Assembly: GCA_002294445.1 (NCBI GenBank)
Contig: DBEI01000047.1
Location: forward strand, 1-19,065
Direction of reading: 5' to 3'
Source: Patescibacteria group bacterium UBA910
GTDB taxonomy: Bacteria > Patescibacteriota > Minisyncoccia > Phycocordibacterales > DATDWN01
DNA length: 19,065 nucleotides
In this document: positions 1 to 6,753 of the stretch, one piece after another
How positions within the stretch are numbered: position 1 is the stretch's first letter
Layout: every line of letters begins with the position of its first letter
Notes under the pieces: model-generated
The model's input: only the letters and a program-made list of their open reading frames with translations
What the model was told of the DNA's origin: nothing
The model's database searches: none
Translations under genes and position numbers: made by a program

Positions 1-184
1 TGTAGAGCTGAGATTTTATGGCACGAGCGACGAACTCGTCCCGATCCCCCTCAATCTTGACGCTCTTGATCTTGAGCGTCGCGAGGTTACAGGGAGCGGT
101 GGTCATCGCTGACACACCATTTCCCGTGGTACAACTCGAGAGGACTGCCGTCACAATGACGACGGCAAAGACACATATATTCAT
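1..184 (-). CDS. Lipoprotein, 5' part only (runs off the left edge)
   Basis: An ATG at 184 on the minus strand opens 61 codons without a stop up to the window edge. It is preceded by a good ribosome binding site (GGAGAGAAA then ATG). The product starts MNICVFAVVIVTAVLSSC: a short hydrophobic signal peptide ending in a lipobox (L-S-S-C, lipid-modified Cys18), followed by a Thr/Gly/Ser-rich stretch and a soluble region (residues 32-61). This is what is expected of a membrane-anchored lipoprotein matured by signal peptidase II. The mature domain is cut off, so the function cannot be named. It is the last visible gene of a minus-strand operon with the membrane proteins at 350-673 and 823-1128 and shares their GC-richer codons and SD-led start. 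Confidence 0.7.
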   Translation of the reverse strand, partial: MNICVFAVVIVTAVLSSCTTGNGVSAMTTAPCNLATLKIKSVKIEGDRDEFVARAIKSQLY

Positions 185-300
185 TTTCTCTCCACAATCC
201 ATACCTGCCACAAAGGTCAGGATTTACTGGAATTAAACCTTTATAAAGAACTTCGGAATTGCTCCCATTAAAAATTTCGGGACTAAAAACTTTAATGGAA

Positions 301-344
301 GCCCAAGTCAGTCTTGGGCAGATCACCTCCTTTCTGATGAAAGG
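301..344 (-). promoter_or_regulatory. Unusually long Shine-Dalgarno sequence between two hairpins
   Basis: On the minus strand positions 335-321 read AGAAAGGAGGTGATC, complementary over its whole length to the canonical 3' tail of bacterial 16S rRNA. No ATG follows within usual distance; the next good start is at 184. The site is flanked by a hairpin that would pair its GAAAGG (arms 339-344 and 329-334, 4-nt loop) and by a 7-bp hairpin (313-319 with 301-307, 5-nt loop). It lies between the stop of the 107-aa gene (350) and the lipoprotein gene. A role in ribosome loading or translational coupling is a guess. Confidence 0.45.
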
Positions 345-349
345 TTATG

Positions 350-673
350 CTAACGGATTTTTGGAAGAAAACGTGGTTGCATTATGCGACGCACCTCCTC
401 ATTTCGTTGTCGTTGTACCAGCTCTTTCACTCGCCGGCGCTCCTCCGGTGAGGTACTCACACGGTCGGAGATTGCAAGTAGAATCATAAACGGCATAAAC
501 CACAATAGCGCACTAAAGATATGGCCCCGGACATACATCTCCTTTTGGAAACTGTAGTCTACCCACATGCTCCAAAGCCCGTCATAGACGAGTAAAATCT
601 CGCGCCATGCGAACCAAGCCGGAATCGTCGCAAGCAAACCAAAAAACAACACAAAAAGAAACCGTAAAAACAT
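350..673 (-). CDS. Small membrane protein, function unknown
   Basis: The 107-aa product has a hydrophobic N-terminal segment (about residues 2-25), a second membrane segment (about 50-69, ending before SDRVSTSPEERRR), and a strongly charged, probably cytoplasmic tail rich in Arg, Glu and Gln that should be helical. The start is well supported: AAGGAGAAGGAA directly precedes the ATG. No family is recognised. It is the middle gene of a minus-strand operon, 149 nt after the 101-aa membrane gene and 165 nt before the lipoprotein gene. Both spacers contain several small hairpins. A structural or secretion-related membrane role is possible but nothing in the sequence proves it. Confidence 0.65.
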   Translation of the reverse strand: MFLRFLFVLFFGLLATIPAWFAWREILLVYDGLWSMWVDYSFQKEMYVRGHIFSALLWFMPFMILLAISDRVSTSPEERRRVKELVQRQRNEEVRRIMQPRFLPKIR

Positions 674-701
674 TTCCTTCTCCTTATTTTTTTAAAGAAC
701 C

Positions 702-816
702 TGGGATTTCTCCCACCACAACACTCAAGCATTGAATGTTCTGGTAGAAGTCCGAGGTTTACTCACTCGGACACCGGTTCGTCACCGGGTTTAGGAGATT
801 CTTTTGCCGTAGGCAA
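702..816 (-). other. Cluster of five short hairpins in an operon spacer
   Basis: The 149-nt spacer between two membrane-protein genes holds five consecutive inverted repeats: 702-706/711-715 (TGGGA, TCCCA), 720-728/732-740 (9 bp, one G-T), 750-756/766-772 (GTCCGAG, CTCGGAC), 774-778/784-788 (CCGGT, ACCGG) and 804-808/812-816 (TTGCC, GGCAA). Together they cover most of the spacer. The series ends just before the ribosome binding site of the 350-673 gene, so a role as mRNA processing, stabilising or translation-controlling leader is plausible. None has a clear T-tract on the minus strand, so they do not look like simple terminators. Confidence 0.5.
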
Positions 817-822
817 GGGGTC

Positions 823-1128
823 TCAGCCCTTTTTTTTCTTACTCGCTGGCGGAGGCGCAAACACCTTTTTTAGGATTATCTTGAATCCTAAGTAGACTAT
901 CAGAATCGTAATTACCGATCCTATCAGTCCACCAACGGTCTGGGCGACTCCGGTTACCACCTCACCCAAAATGGGCAAAAGTACTCCGTAAAGAATACCT
1001 TTTAGGATGACCAACAAGTCACCAGGTCTCCAGCTGAAGTAGGTGAGAGCCAAAAGGCTCAACGTCCACTGAGCACGACGAACCGTGCCAAAGAAGACAC
1101 CACCTACGTTAATGAGAAAAGTCTGCAT
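823..1128 (-). CDS. Small hydrophobic membrane protein, function unknown
   Basis: The ATG at 1128 (MQTFLINVGG) is chosen because GGGGAGGG lies just upstream; the frame also opens at a GTG at 1167 but that start has no ribosome binding site. From 1128 the product is 101 aa. It carries a moderately hydrophobic N-terminal part (about residues 3-30), a long Gly/Val/Ile-rich hydrophobic region (about 38-90, enough for two membrane passes) and a basic tail ending in Pro-Pro-Pro-Ala-Ser and five Lys/Gly residues. The Gly-rich small hydrophobic helices are pore- or holin/pilin-like in look, but no family is recognised. First gene of the left-edge minus-strand operon; a sigma70-like promoter lies about 75 nt upstream. 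Confidence 0.6.
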   Translation of the reverse strand: MQTFLINVGGVFFGTVRRAQWTLSLLALTYFSWRPGDLLVILKGILYGVLLPILGEVVTGVAQTVGGLIGSVITILIVYLGFKIILKKVFAPPPASKKKKG

Positions 1129-1203
1129 GACCCTCCCCTTTCTCCGGTGTTTAATGTGGCCGGCCACAGAAATTTTTTAAAGGTACTTTTAGAAATTTTA
1201 AAT

Positions 1204-1232
1204 ATTAAAACAATATAACACAGTATTGTCAA
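1204..1232 (-). promoter_or_regulatory. Promoter of the left-edge minus-strand operon
   Basis: On the minus strand TTGACA (1232-1227) is followed after 17 nt by TTTAAT (1209-1204). This gives a predicted start of transcription near 1197 and a leader of about 70 nt before the ATG at 1128. The consensus -35 box contrasts with the extended -10 promoters used elsewhere in the window. Confidence 0.5.
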
Positions 1233-1370
1233 TAGCTCGCGAATAGTAAATGAAATTTCTCCGTTTTAAGACTACTTCTTTAAATAACCTTGAATGGAAG
1301 TACGATTGAACATAGTATTTGATATGAATAAGTGGATACATCCAAGCTTCCGTCTCCAATACTCTTCGGA

Positions 1371-1376
1371 TATACT
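1371..1376 (+). promoter_or_regulatory. -10 box of the beta-helix protein gene (leaderless start)
   Basis: TATACT ends 6 nt before the ATG at 1383, so transcription should begin at or next to the start codon. There is no Shine-Dalgarno sequence. The region 1233-1370 otherwise shows no gene. Confidence 0.5.
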
Positions 1377-1382
1377 TAATAT

Positions 1383-3764
1383 ATGAAAAAAAAATTTTTT
1401 TGGTTAGTGTGTGGGTCGCTACTTCTTGCGGTAGGTTTAGTCACGATTCCAAACAAATCATCAGGACAAACATCGCTTGCAAACCCAACAGGTCTCACGA
1501 CTCAGTGTAGTAGTGATGGTACTCGTGTGGCATTCTCTTGGGGTAGCGTGATTGGTGCGGATTCATACCTTTTTAGACTCAATGAACCATCTGATGACAG
1601 CACGACGAGTCAATGGGGATGGTACGATGCGGGTTCGACCGATAAGTACGATACGGTATCTCAAACTTCCTACTCAGCTCCCGTGATTCCAGGAAAAACG
1701 TATTCGTGGTGGGTCCACGGTCAGTCTGGAAATACAGCATCCAGCCTGCCCACATTCGGTACTTTTACGTGTACTGCTCCTACTCCTGCGCCGACGGTGC
1801 CTGATGGATTGAAGTTTAGTTGCAGTAACATGGGAACAAAGGTTGCGCTATCATGGAACACCTCGGCTGGCGCAGACTCGTATCTTTTTAGAATGAACGA
1901 TACCTCGGATGATGCCGCCTCCGATACGCAATGGGGGTGGTACAACCCGAACTCTACCGATGTGCGCGACGACAATGTAAGACAAACATCGTATCTCGCG
2001 ACGGTAGTTCCTGAAAGAACTTACTCGTGGTGGGTGCATGGGCAAATAACGAACATTACGTCGAGCGCACCCGCATATGGAACCTTTGCGTGTGTACCAC
2101 CTGCTACCCCTTCAGGATTGCGTTATGAATGCAATGCAAAAGGAGACTCAGTCACACTTTCCTGGAATAAGGCGGTTGGCGCAAAAAATTATCTTCTGCG
2201 TATCAACGACACATCAGATGACGCGAGTGCAACGCAAGGAGGTTGGTTCAATACAGGAACAACAGATGTGATCAATGATACGCTGACTCAGACATACTAC
2301 ACAACCCCTGTGGTTCCTGGACGCAATTACATTTGGTGGATCCATGGTCAATCCGGTGAAGATGTAAGTAATGCGGCATACGGAGGATTTACCTGTACTT
2401 CTTCCAATGGACCGAAATCAATCAATGTAAAGAATTTTGGAGCAAAAGGAGATGGTATATCAGATGATGCACCTGCCATACAGGCGGCAATCGATAAGGC
2501 AGGCAACGGCAGTACGATCTATATTCCAGCAGGAACATATATGCTCGGAACAAGTGCTGGCTCGCCGTCAAACCTTACAAATGGAAAACCTCTCCAAACA
2601 GCGCTTTGGCTTAAGGCGGGTGGTGTGACAATAAAGGGTGATGGAACCTCCTCAACTCTTAAACTGATGGCAGGAAAGAAAATGAGAATTCTATCGATAA
2701 CCGGTGACGGTGCTACAGTGGATAGCCTTCTATTCGACGGAAACAAGACCCAACGCAATGGCACGGTTCCATATCCTGATGGTGATGTTGTCGATGCTCT
2801 CGTCGTTGGTGAGTCATATCGCCAGCAAATAACCGTCAAAAACTGTGAGATCAAAAATGGTATCGAGACAGGAGTTGGCTTCTGGTTGAATAAGTACGCC
2901 ACGGTGGATAATTGTTATATTCACGACAACGGACTGCTGACGGCGGGCGGTAGTGGAATTGACTTATCCGGAGGATCCAACAACAAAGCGACAAACAATC
3001 GACTGATCGCAAACACATATGGAGTCTGGTCCTCATTTGGAAGCAGTGCCCCTGAGATACGCAACAACATCATTAAAGACAATGATCGATCAGGATTAGC
3101 ATTGGGAGGCGCCGACCCTTCAAAGAACGATACAGGTTTTATTATTGACGGCAATACAATATCCGGCAATGGGCGCAAAGATACTTTTGCGGCCGTCGGC
3201 ATCAATTATGTACAAGGAGGAACATTCACGAACAATACCGTTGTTGATAATATCTATGACGGTTTTCAAATCTACGACACGATAGACGGAAAAAACTCAA
3301 CAAATTGGAACATACAGAACAACACTATCCAAAATACCATCGGCAACAAGAGTCAGCAGTATGGAATAAGAATCATCGGATCCGCAAAAGGCATCACGTT
3401 GAAAGGCAATACTGTCCAAAACAACGGGACAAGCATAGTGGATCAGATTGTTGTTGATCCAAAGGCACAGGTAAACTCTGACTGGCAGACCACCAACACG
3501 ATCCGATACGGAAATTCTTCCACATCTGCAACAATTTCGACACTGTCCCCCACTACCACATCACCTTTAGGAACATCAGAAACAACACTTAAACAGACGT
3601 CAAATAATACAACGGTCCAACTGTCTGCGACACAAAAAAGAGAAGTTCAAGCACAAATCCTATCTTTGATTGCAAAGTTGCGACAATTAATAATGGATGC
3701 ATTAGCATCGGGGCAAATGACTTCACAAGAGGCCTTACCTATACTTCAGAAAATCTCTCTTTAA
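1383..3764 (+). CDS. Secreted protein: three Fn3-like repeats plus pectate-lyase-type beta-helix
   Basis: The 793-aa product begins with a signal peptide (about 1-29). Three repeats follow at about 34-130, 138-237 and 242-338. Each has a Cys near its start and one at its end (42/130, 147/237, 250/338), a GA-x-x-YL-x-R motif, an SDD motif and a YxWWxHGQ motif; they look like fibronectin-III-type sandwiches that may bind glycans. From about 345 (VKNFGAKGDGISDDAPAIQ) the sequence matches the start of the pectate lyase superfamily (Pectate_lyase_3), and residues to about 690 contain repeated N-N-x-I turns of a right-handed beta-helix. A Ser/Thr-rich linker (about 705-745) leads to a helical tail rich in Leu/Gln, a style common in Parcubacteria exported proteins. 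Probable role: extracellular polysaccharide lyase or epimerase, or a surface adhesin; no active site can be assigned. A strong terminator follows. Other frames here are shadows. Confidence 0.85.
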   Translation: MKKKFFWLVCGSLLLAVGLVTIPNKSSGQTSLANPTGLTTQCSSDGTRVAFSWGSVIGADSYLFRLNEPSDDSTTSQWGWYDAGSTDKYDTVSQTSYSAPVIPGKTYSWWVHGQSGNTASSLPTFGTFTCTAPTPAPTVPDGLKFSCSNMGTKVALSWNTSAGADSYLFRMNDTSDDAASDTQWGWYNPNSTDVRDDNVRQTSYLATVVPERTYSWWVHGQITNITSSAPAYGTFACVPPATPSGLRYECNAKGDSVTLSWNKAVGAKNYLLRINDTSDDASATQGGWFNTGTTDVINDTLTQTYYTTPVVPGRNYIWWIHGQSGEDVSNAAYGGFTCTSSNGPKSINVKNFGAKGDGISDDAPAIQAAIDKAGNGSTIYIPAGTYMLGTSAGSPSNLTNGKPLQTALWLKAGGVTIKGDGTSSTLKLMAGKKMRILSITGDGATVDSLLFDGNKTQRNGTVPYPDGDVVDALVVGESYRQQITVKNCEIKNGIETGVGFWLNKYATVDNCYIHDNGLLTAGGSGIDLSGGSNNKATNNRLIANTYGVWSSFGSSAPEIRNNIIKDNDRSGLALGGADPSKNDTGFIIDGNTISGNGRKDTFAAVGINYVQGGTFTNNTVVDNIYDGFQIYDTIDGKNSTNWNIQNNTIQNTIGNKSQQYGIRIIGSAKGITLKGNTVQNNGTSIVDQIVVDPKAQVNSDWQTTNTIRYGNSSTSATISTLSPTTTSPLGTSETTLKQTSNNTTVQLSATQKREVQAQILSLIAKLRQLIMDALASGQMTSQEALPILQKISL

Positions 3765-3819
3765 CAAGAGAGTATGCTAGCAATCTGTTGCTATTCTCCA
3801 ACAGACTAAAAGGCAACAT

Positions 3820-3849
3820 AAAAGCGGCACCGTTATGGTGCCGCTTTTA
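3820..3849 (+). terminator. Rho-independent terminator after the beta-helix gene
   Basis: A perfect 12-bp hairpin (AAAAGCGGCACC, 5-nt loop, GGTGCCGCTTTT) starts 56 nt after the stop codon. The A- and T-runs in the arms suit termination in either direction. Nothing recognisable lies between it and 3994. Confidence 0.8.
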
Positions 3850-3994
3850 GCTATGTATCGGAGTAGGTATTGTAGTTCTGTGTATTCTTGATTTTTTAGA
3901 AATATCTAACACCAAAAACCCTTTGAGCTCGAGAGTTGATATATACACCATTATTCCATATTTAATGTAAATGAGCGGATTTTACTTTTACCCC

Positions 3995-4049
3995 CCCATC
4001 CTTGCACACAAAAAGAGCCTTTTCGGCTCTTTTTGTGTGCAAGGATGGG
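3995..4049. terminator. Long perfect hairpin H2 (bidirectional terminator type)
   Basis: Arms of 25 nt pair perfectly around a 5-nt loop. The inner part is A5-GAGCC / GGCTC-T5, as in a bidirectional terminator. The outer arm contains TTGCACAC / GTGTGCAA, a signature shared with the hairpins at 4182-4229 and 10341-10392. On the minus strand it directly follows copy A of the structured repeat. Confidence 0.7.
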
Positions 4050-4051
4050 AA

Positions 4052-4178
4052 AAATCGGTCAGGAATATTTTTCTCGTCGTCACTCGAAAAATTTCCCTAC
4101 CCGGACTCGCGACCCAGTCTACTGACTGGGTACCCCGCTCCGTCTTTCGATTCCCCACGCAAAGCTCCACTTTGCTCA
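4052..4178 (-). ncRNA. Structured repeat, copy A, downstream of tRNA-Gly(UCC)
   Basis: Read on the minus strand this stretch matches 10550-10680 of the plus strand; over a core of about 105 nt I count 11 differences. It folds into three hairpins: 4175-4170/4164-4159 (GCAAAG, CTTTGC), 4131-4124/4119-4112 (ACCCAGTC, GACTGGGT) and a long one, 4101-4057, with a GAGTGACGACGA-type loop. Differences between copies in hairpins one and three occur mostly as pairs that keep base pairing. It lies after tRNA-Gly(UCC) and its terminator hairpin, on the same strand. It could be a structured RNA or a REP-like mobile palindrome; transcription is not shown. Confidence 0.55.
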
Positions 4179-4181
4179 CCT

Positions 4182-4229
4182 GCACACATAACAAAAAACC
4201 GGTTTTGGCCGGTTTTTTGTTATGTGTGC
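4182..4229 (-). terminator. Hairpin H1, terminator of tRNA-Gly(UCC)
   Basis: A perfect 21-bp inverted repeat (arms 4182-4202 and 4209-4229, 6-nt loop) with A6-CCGG / CCGG-T6 at its core. Its first three bases on the minus strand are the tRNA's 3' end, so the terminator arm and the tRNA overlap. Confidence 0.8.
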
Positions 4230-4297
4230 GGGACGGGAGAATCGAACTCCCGTCTGGACATTGGAAGTGTCCCATTCTACCACTAAACTAGTCCCGC
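4227..4297 (-). tRNA. tRNA-Gly (anticodon UCC)
   Basis: The minus strand folds as a 71-nt cloverleaf: acceptor GCGGGAC/GTCCCGC, D arm with TAGTTTAGTGGTAGAAT, anticodon stem GGACA/TGTCC with loop CTTCCAA (anticodon TCC), T arm GGGAG-TTCGATT-CTCCC and discriminator A. CCA is not encoded (CAC follows), so CCA must be added by the cca product at 10754. It lies 32 nt downstream of the 223-aa HTH/LAGLIDADG-like gene on the same strand. Confidence 0.95.
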
Positions 4298-4329
4298 ATT
4301 AAACGAAACGCACTTATAATTTGACAAAC

Positions 4330-5001
4330 CTATTGTAACATAAAAACCCTATCAATCAAAGCCATGATGTAGCGATGCATATTTACTCCAAGTTTTTTGT
4401 CGCCCAAACTTTTTATGGTCACATGAGCTGTTCCATATGGTAATTTACCAACATGTGATACTTTTTTATTTGTTCTTGTGTCTACAATCGACTTAGAGAA
4501 ATAAACTCTATCGATACTAAGCATTTTTGACCAATATTCAACTGCTTTTTCTTTATGTGTATCAGGGTACATATGTATTCTGACTTTAAGATTACTCTTT
4601 TGAATTCCAAACTGAATTTCAAACCACCGAAGAACCATTTTTATAACTCTCGGATCTGAATTTATAATTCGGGTAATTCCCTCAGTCTTTCCTCCCTCTC
4701 CAATATATAAACCAAGTCCCAACATACACACATCTCTTTCCGATAAAGAAGGCATATCCTTGTGTACACGATTCTCTGCATTTTTTATGCTCTCTTTTTT
4801 AAGATTATTCTTGTAAAAGCCCGATGCAATCCGAGCATTCCCTATTGTATCTCGAGTGTATTTATTTGGAGTAAAAGGAATATCATAAAGCCAGGCACTT
4901 AGAGTGCTTTTAGAGACAGGAACATGCTTCATAATATATGTATATGAATAACCTGCTTTTCGAAGCTCTAACGCTTTTTGTTTAATGTTTTGAGTATACA
5001 T
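4330..5001 (-). CDS. HTH plus LAGLIDADG-like protein (paralogue 1)
   Basis: The 223-aa product starts with a helix-turn-helix (about 6-40: KALELRKAGYSYTYIMKHVP, then VSKSTLSAW). A second domain (about 90-220) begins LGLGLYIGEGGK and continues with INSDP and a long helical part, which resembles the single LAGLIDADG motif and strand pattern of homing-endonuclease folds. The acidic residue of the motif is Glu here. The protein at 9598-10281 is a clear paralogue of the same layout. Both genes lie just upstream of a tRNA gene on the same strand. A TGGTATACT extended -10 box ends 17 nt before the ATG, leaving a leader of about 10 nt. Possible roles: homing endonuclease, recombination or transcription factor; activity is unproven. 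Confidence 0.65.
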   Translation of the reverse strand: MYTQNIKQKALELRKAGYSYTYIMKHVPVSKSTLSAWLYDIPFTPNKYTRDTIGNARIASGFYKNNLKKESIKNAENRVHKDMPSLSERDVCMLGLGLYIGEGGKTEGITRIINSDPRVIKMVLRWFEIQFGIQKSNLKVRIHMYPDTHKEKAVEYWSKMLSIDRVYFSKSIVDTRTNKKVSHVGKLPYGTAHVTIKSLGDKKLGVNMHRYIMALIDRVFMLQ

Positions 5002-5075
5002 AAAATCGAACTATTCATAGTATACCACACTATATATAATCAAAAGTACAGATATACACTTCGTATGTAAAAAGG

Positions 5076-5081
5076 TATACT
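5076..5081 (+). promoter_or_regulatory. -10 box of the protease gene (leaderless start)
   Basis: GGTATACT is followed by 7 nt and then the ATG at 5089, so the mRNA should start at or very near the start codon. There is no Shine-Dalgarno sequence and no convincing -35 box. Confidence 0.6.
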
Positions 5082-5088
5082 AAGGCTT

Positions 5089-6225
5089 ATGAAAAAATAT
5101 ATTGCTCAAATTGCAATATACTCTCTTATACTCTTAAGTTTTTACCTTGTATCAACAAACCTGACATCCCCTACCGTAATTTCACAAACACCCCAACAGG
5201 AAACAACCACTCCTGTTGAACAAAAAATTCAAGCTACCACAACATCAAACACGGTTACCCTAGCTAACACCACGCCAAAAACCACACAAAAACAACTAAT
5301 AAAGACTAAATACATTACACCAACATCCGTTCAGGATGCACAAAAAGTACTTGTCACGACACCTGAACCCACCACCTCTTTTGAGAGTATTAATGAAAAC
5401 GCTCGTAAAGCAGTGATCAATATCCTCTGCACCACCGATTCATCGGGACCTTTAACGCCAATAACCGGAAGTGGAGTTATCATCAGTAAAGATGGTGTAG
5501 TACTCACCAATGCTCACATAGCTCAATATTTTTTACTTAAAGACTTCAATAATCAAAAAGATTTTGTGAAATGTGTCATACGCACCGGAAACCCAGCATA
5601 CCCTACCTACAAAGCGGAATTGGTATATATTTCTACCAAATGGATTGCTGAGCATAAAAATGATATTACACTTCCCAACCCACAAGGAACAGGAGAATAC
5701 GACTATGCATTTCTCCGTATTACAGGAAAAATAGATGGATCCGCAATGCCTCAAGAATTACCGTTTGTGGCTATAAATACAGAGGATACAGTAAATGTTG
5801 GCACAAATGCCATCCTTATCTCATACCCCGCAGGTTTCCTTGGAGGACAAACAATTATTCAAAGCCTTTACCAAAGCAGTGCGGTCATACGTGTTTCGGA
5901 TCGTTATACGTTTGGAGAAAATACTGTAGATCTGATTTCCCTTGGTAGTAGTATAGTAGCCCAAAAAGGTTCATCGGGTGGAGCAGTGATAGATGAAAAA
6001 GGTAAATTACTTGGCATCATTTCTACAAGCTCAGACGGAGATACTACACAATCACGAAATCTGAGAGCGATCACTAGTGAATATATAAATAGGAGTCTTA
6101 TGGAAGGAACCGATGTAAATATCTCCTCACTCGTTAAATCAAGCGCTCCATACGCCACCACATTTAATACAGATGTCGCCCCTACGCTTACAAAAGCTCT
6201 CAGTGATGTGATTTTGAAAAAGTAA
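5089..6225 (+). CDS. Exported trypsin-like serine protease (HtrA-like, no PDZ)
   Basis: The 378-aa product has an N-terminal membrane segment (about 5-23, signal anchor or signal peptide), a Thr/Gln-rich linker (about 30-100) and a chymotrypsin-fold protease domain (about 105-335). The catalytic triad is visible: His143 in LTNAHI, Asp205 in YDYAFLRI and Ser296 in KGSSGGAV. The motif TGSGVIISKDGVVLTNAHI is typical of family S1C/HtrA, but there is no PDZ domain; the last 45 residues are a Ser/Thr-rich tail. Predicted to act outside the cytoplasmic membrane in protein quality control or processing of surface proteins. It ends 7 nt from the convergent toxin gene with no terminator between them. 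Confidence 0.85.
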   Translation: MKKYIAQIAIYSLILLSFYLVSTNLTSPTVISQTPQQETTTPVEQKIQATTTSNTVTLANTTPKTTQKQLIKTKYITPTSVQDAQKVLVTTPEPTTSFESINENARKAVINILCTTDSSGPLTPITGSGVIISKDGVVLTNAHIAQYFLLKDFNNQKDFVKCVIRTGNPAYPTYKAELVYISTKWIAEHKNDITLPNPQGTGEYDYAFLRITGKIDGSAMPQELPFVAINTEDTVNVGTNAILISYPAGFLGGQTIIQSLYQSSAVIRVSDRYTFGENTVDLISLGSSIVAQKGSSGGAVIDEKGKLLGIISTSSDGDTTQSRNLRAITSEYINRSLMEGTDVNISSLVKSSAPYATTFNTDVAPTLTKALSDVILKK

Positions 6226-6232
6226 CTAATCT

Positions 6233-6505
6233 CTATAGGCTCTTATATAAATCATGTTTTCCAATGGATATAAAAATAATATCTCCATTTGATTCTCGTC
6301 TAAAAATAATTCGATAATTTAATGTGATTGAAAGAGAATACAACCCTAAAAGCTTACCTTTAAGGTTATGTAGTCGAAGCGACGGATGAATAGGATTTTC
6401 TCGAAAAAGTGCTTCCTTTTTGATTGCCGTTTTTTGAATAGAAGTTGGTAAATTTTTAAATTGCTTTACAAAACCAGAGCTATACAAAATAGGTCCAGTA
6501 TTCAT
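6233..6505 (-). CDS. RelE/ParE-superfamily toxin
   Basis: The 90-aa product has the RelE-type pattern: an N-terminal helical part (FVKQFKNLPTSIQKTAIKK), HPSLRLHNLKGK, then beta strands LYSLSITLNYRIIFRRE and DIIFISIGKHDLYKSL. The basic residues and the terminal HDLY motif are typical of YafQ/RelE-like mRNA interferases, which cleave mRNA at the ribosome. The gene starts 4 nt after the stop of the antitoxin gene, so it is the second gene of a toxin-antitoxin operon. The assignment to the superfamily is good; which subgroup (RelE, YafQ, HigB or ParE) is open, so the target could also be gyrase. Confidence 0.85.
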   Translation of the reverse strand: MNTGPILYSSGFVKQFKNLPTSIQKTAIKKEALFRENPIHPSLRLHNLKGKLLGLYSLSITLNYRIIFRRESNGDIIFISIGKHDLYKSL

Positions 6506-6509
6506 AACA

Positions 6510-6746
6510 TTAAGCTGATTTTAAAAGACTTGCGAGTGATTTTACCTTTACAAGTTTACCGCTTTTATATTCTTTCTCTGCTTGTCGAGACATTTCAAGT
6601 AATTCTTCAGGAGAAACAAGTTCTTCATCAAGAGCAAGGAGTGATCGTACATACCCGCTCACCGAAGCAAACCCAGCTTTCTTTGCTCGGTTTTTTATGA
6701 TTTTAGCTTTGTCTTCAGGTAATGAAATATTAATAACTGATCTCAT
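6510..6746 (-). CDS. Ribbon-helix-helix antitoxin
   Basis: The 78-aa product opens MRSVINISLPEDKAKIIKNR, the beta strand and first helix of a ribbon-helix-helix DNA-binding domain, with the second helix at SVSGYVRSLLALDEE. The C-terminal half (about 40-78, charged, then KVKSLASLLKSA) should wrap around and neutralise the toxin encoded 4 nt downstream. The protein should dimerise and repress its own operon; a perfect palindrome sits between the promoter boxes. The mRNA is probably leaderless because the -10 box ends 7 nt before the ATG. Confidence 0.85.
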   Translation of the reverse strand: MRSVINISLPEDKAKIIKNRAKKAGFASVSGYVRSLLALDEELVSPEELLEMSRQAEKEYKSGKLVKVKSLASLLKSA

Positions 6747-6753
6747 ATATATT

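Noticed and set aside
87..326. A 79-codon minus-strand frame opening with GTG
   Set aside because: The GTG is part of the SD-like sequence itself and has no site upstream. The frame overlaps the well-supported lipoprotein start in another frame.
1129..1167. GTG start at 1167 for the 101-aa membrane protein
   Set aside because: No SD before the GTG, whereas GGGGAGGG lies directly before the ATG at 1128.
3971..4291. Three overlapping frames of about 95-106 codons on both strands
   Set aside because: They consist of translated terminator hairpins, the structured repeat and the tRNA-Gly gene.
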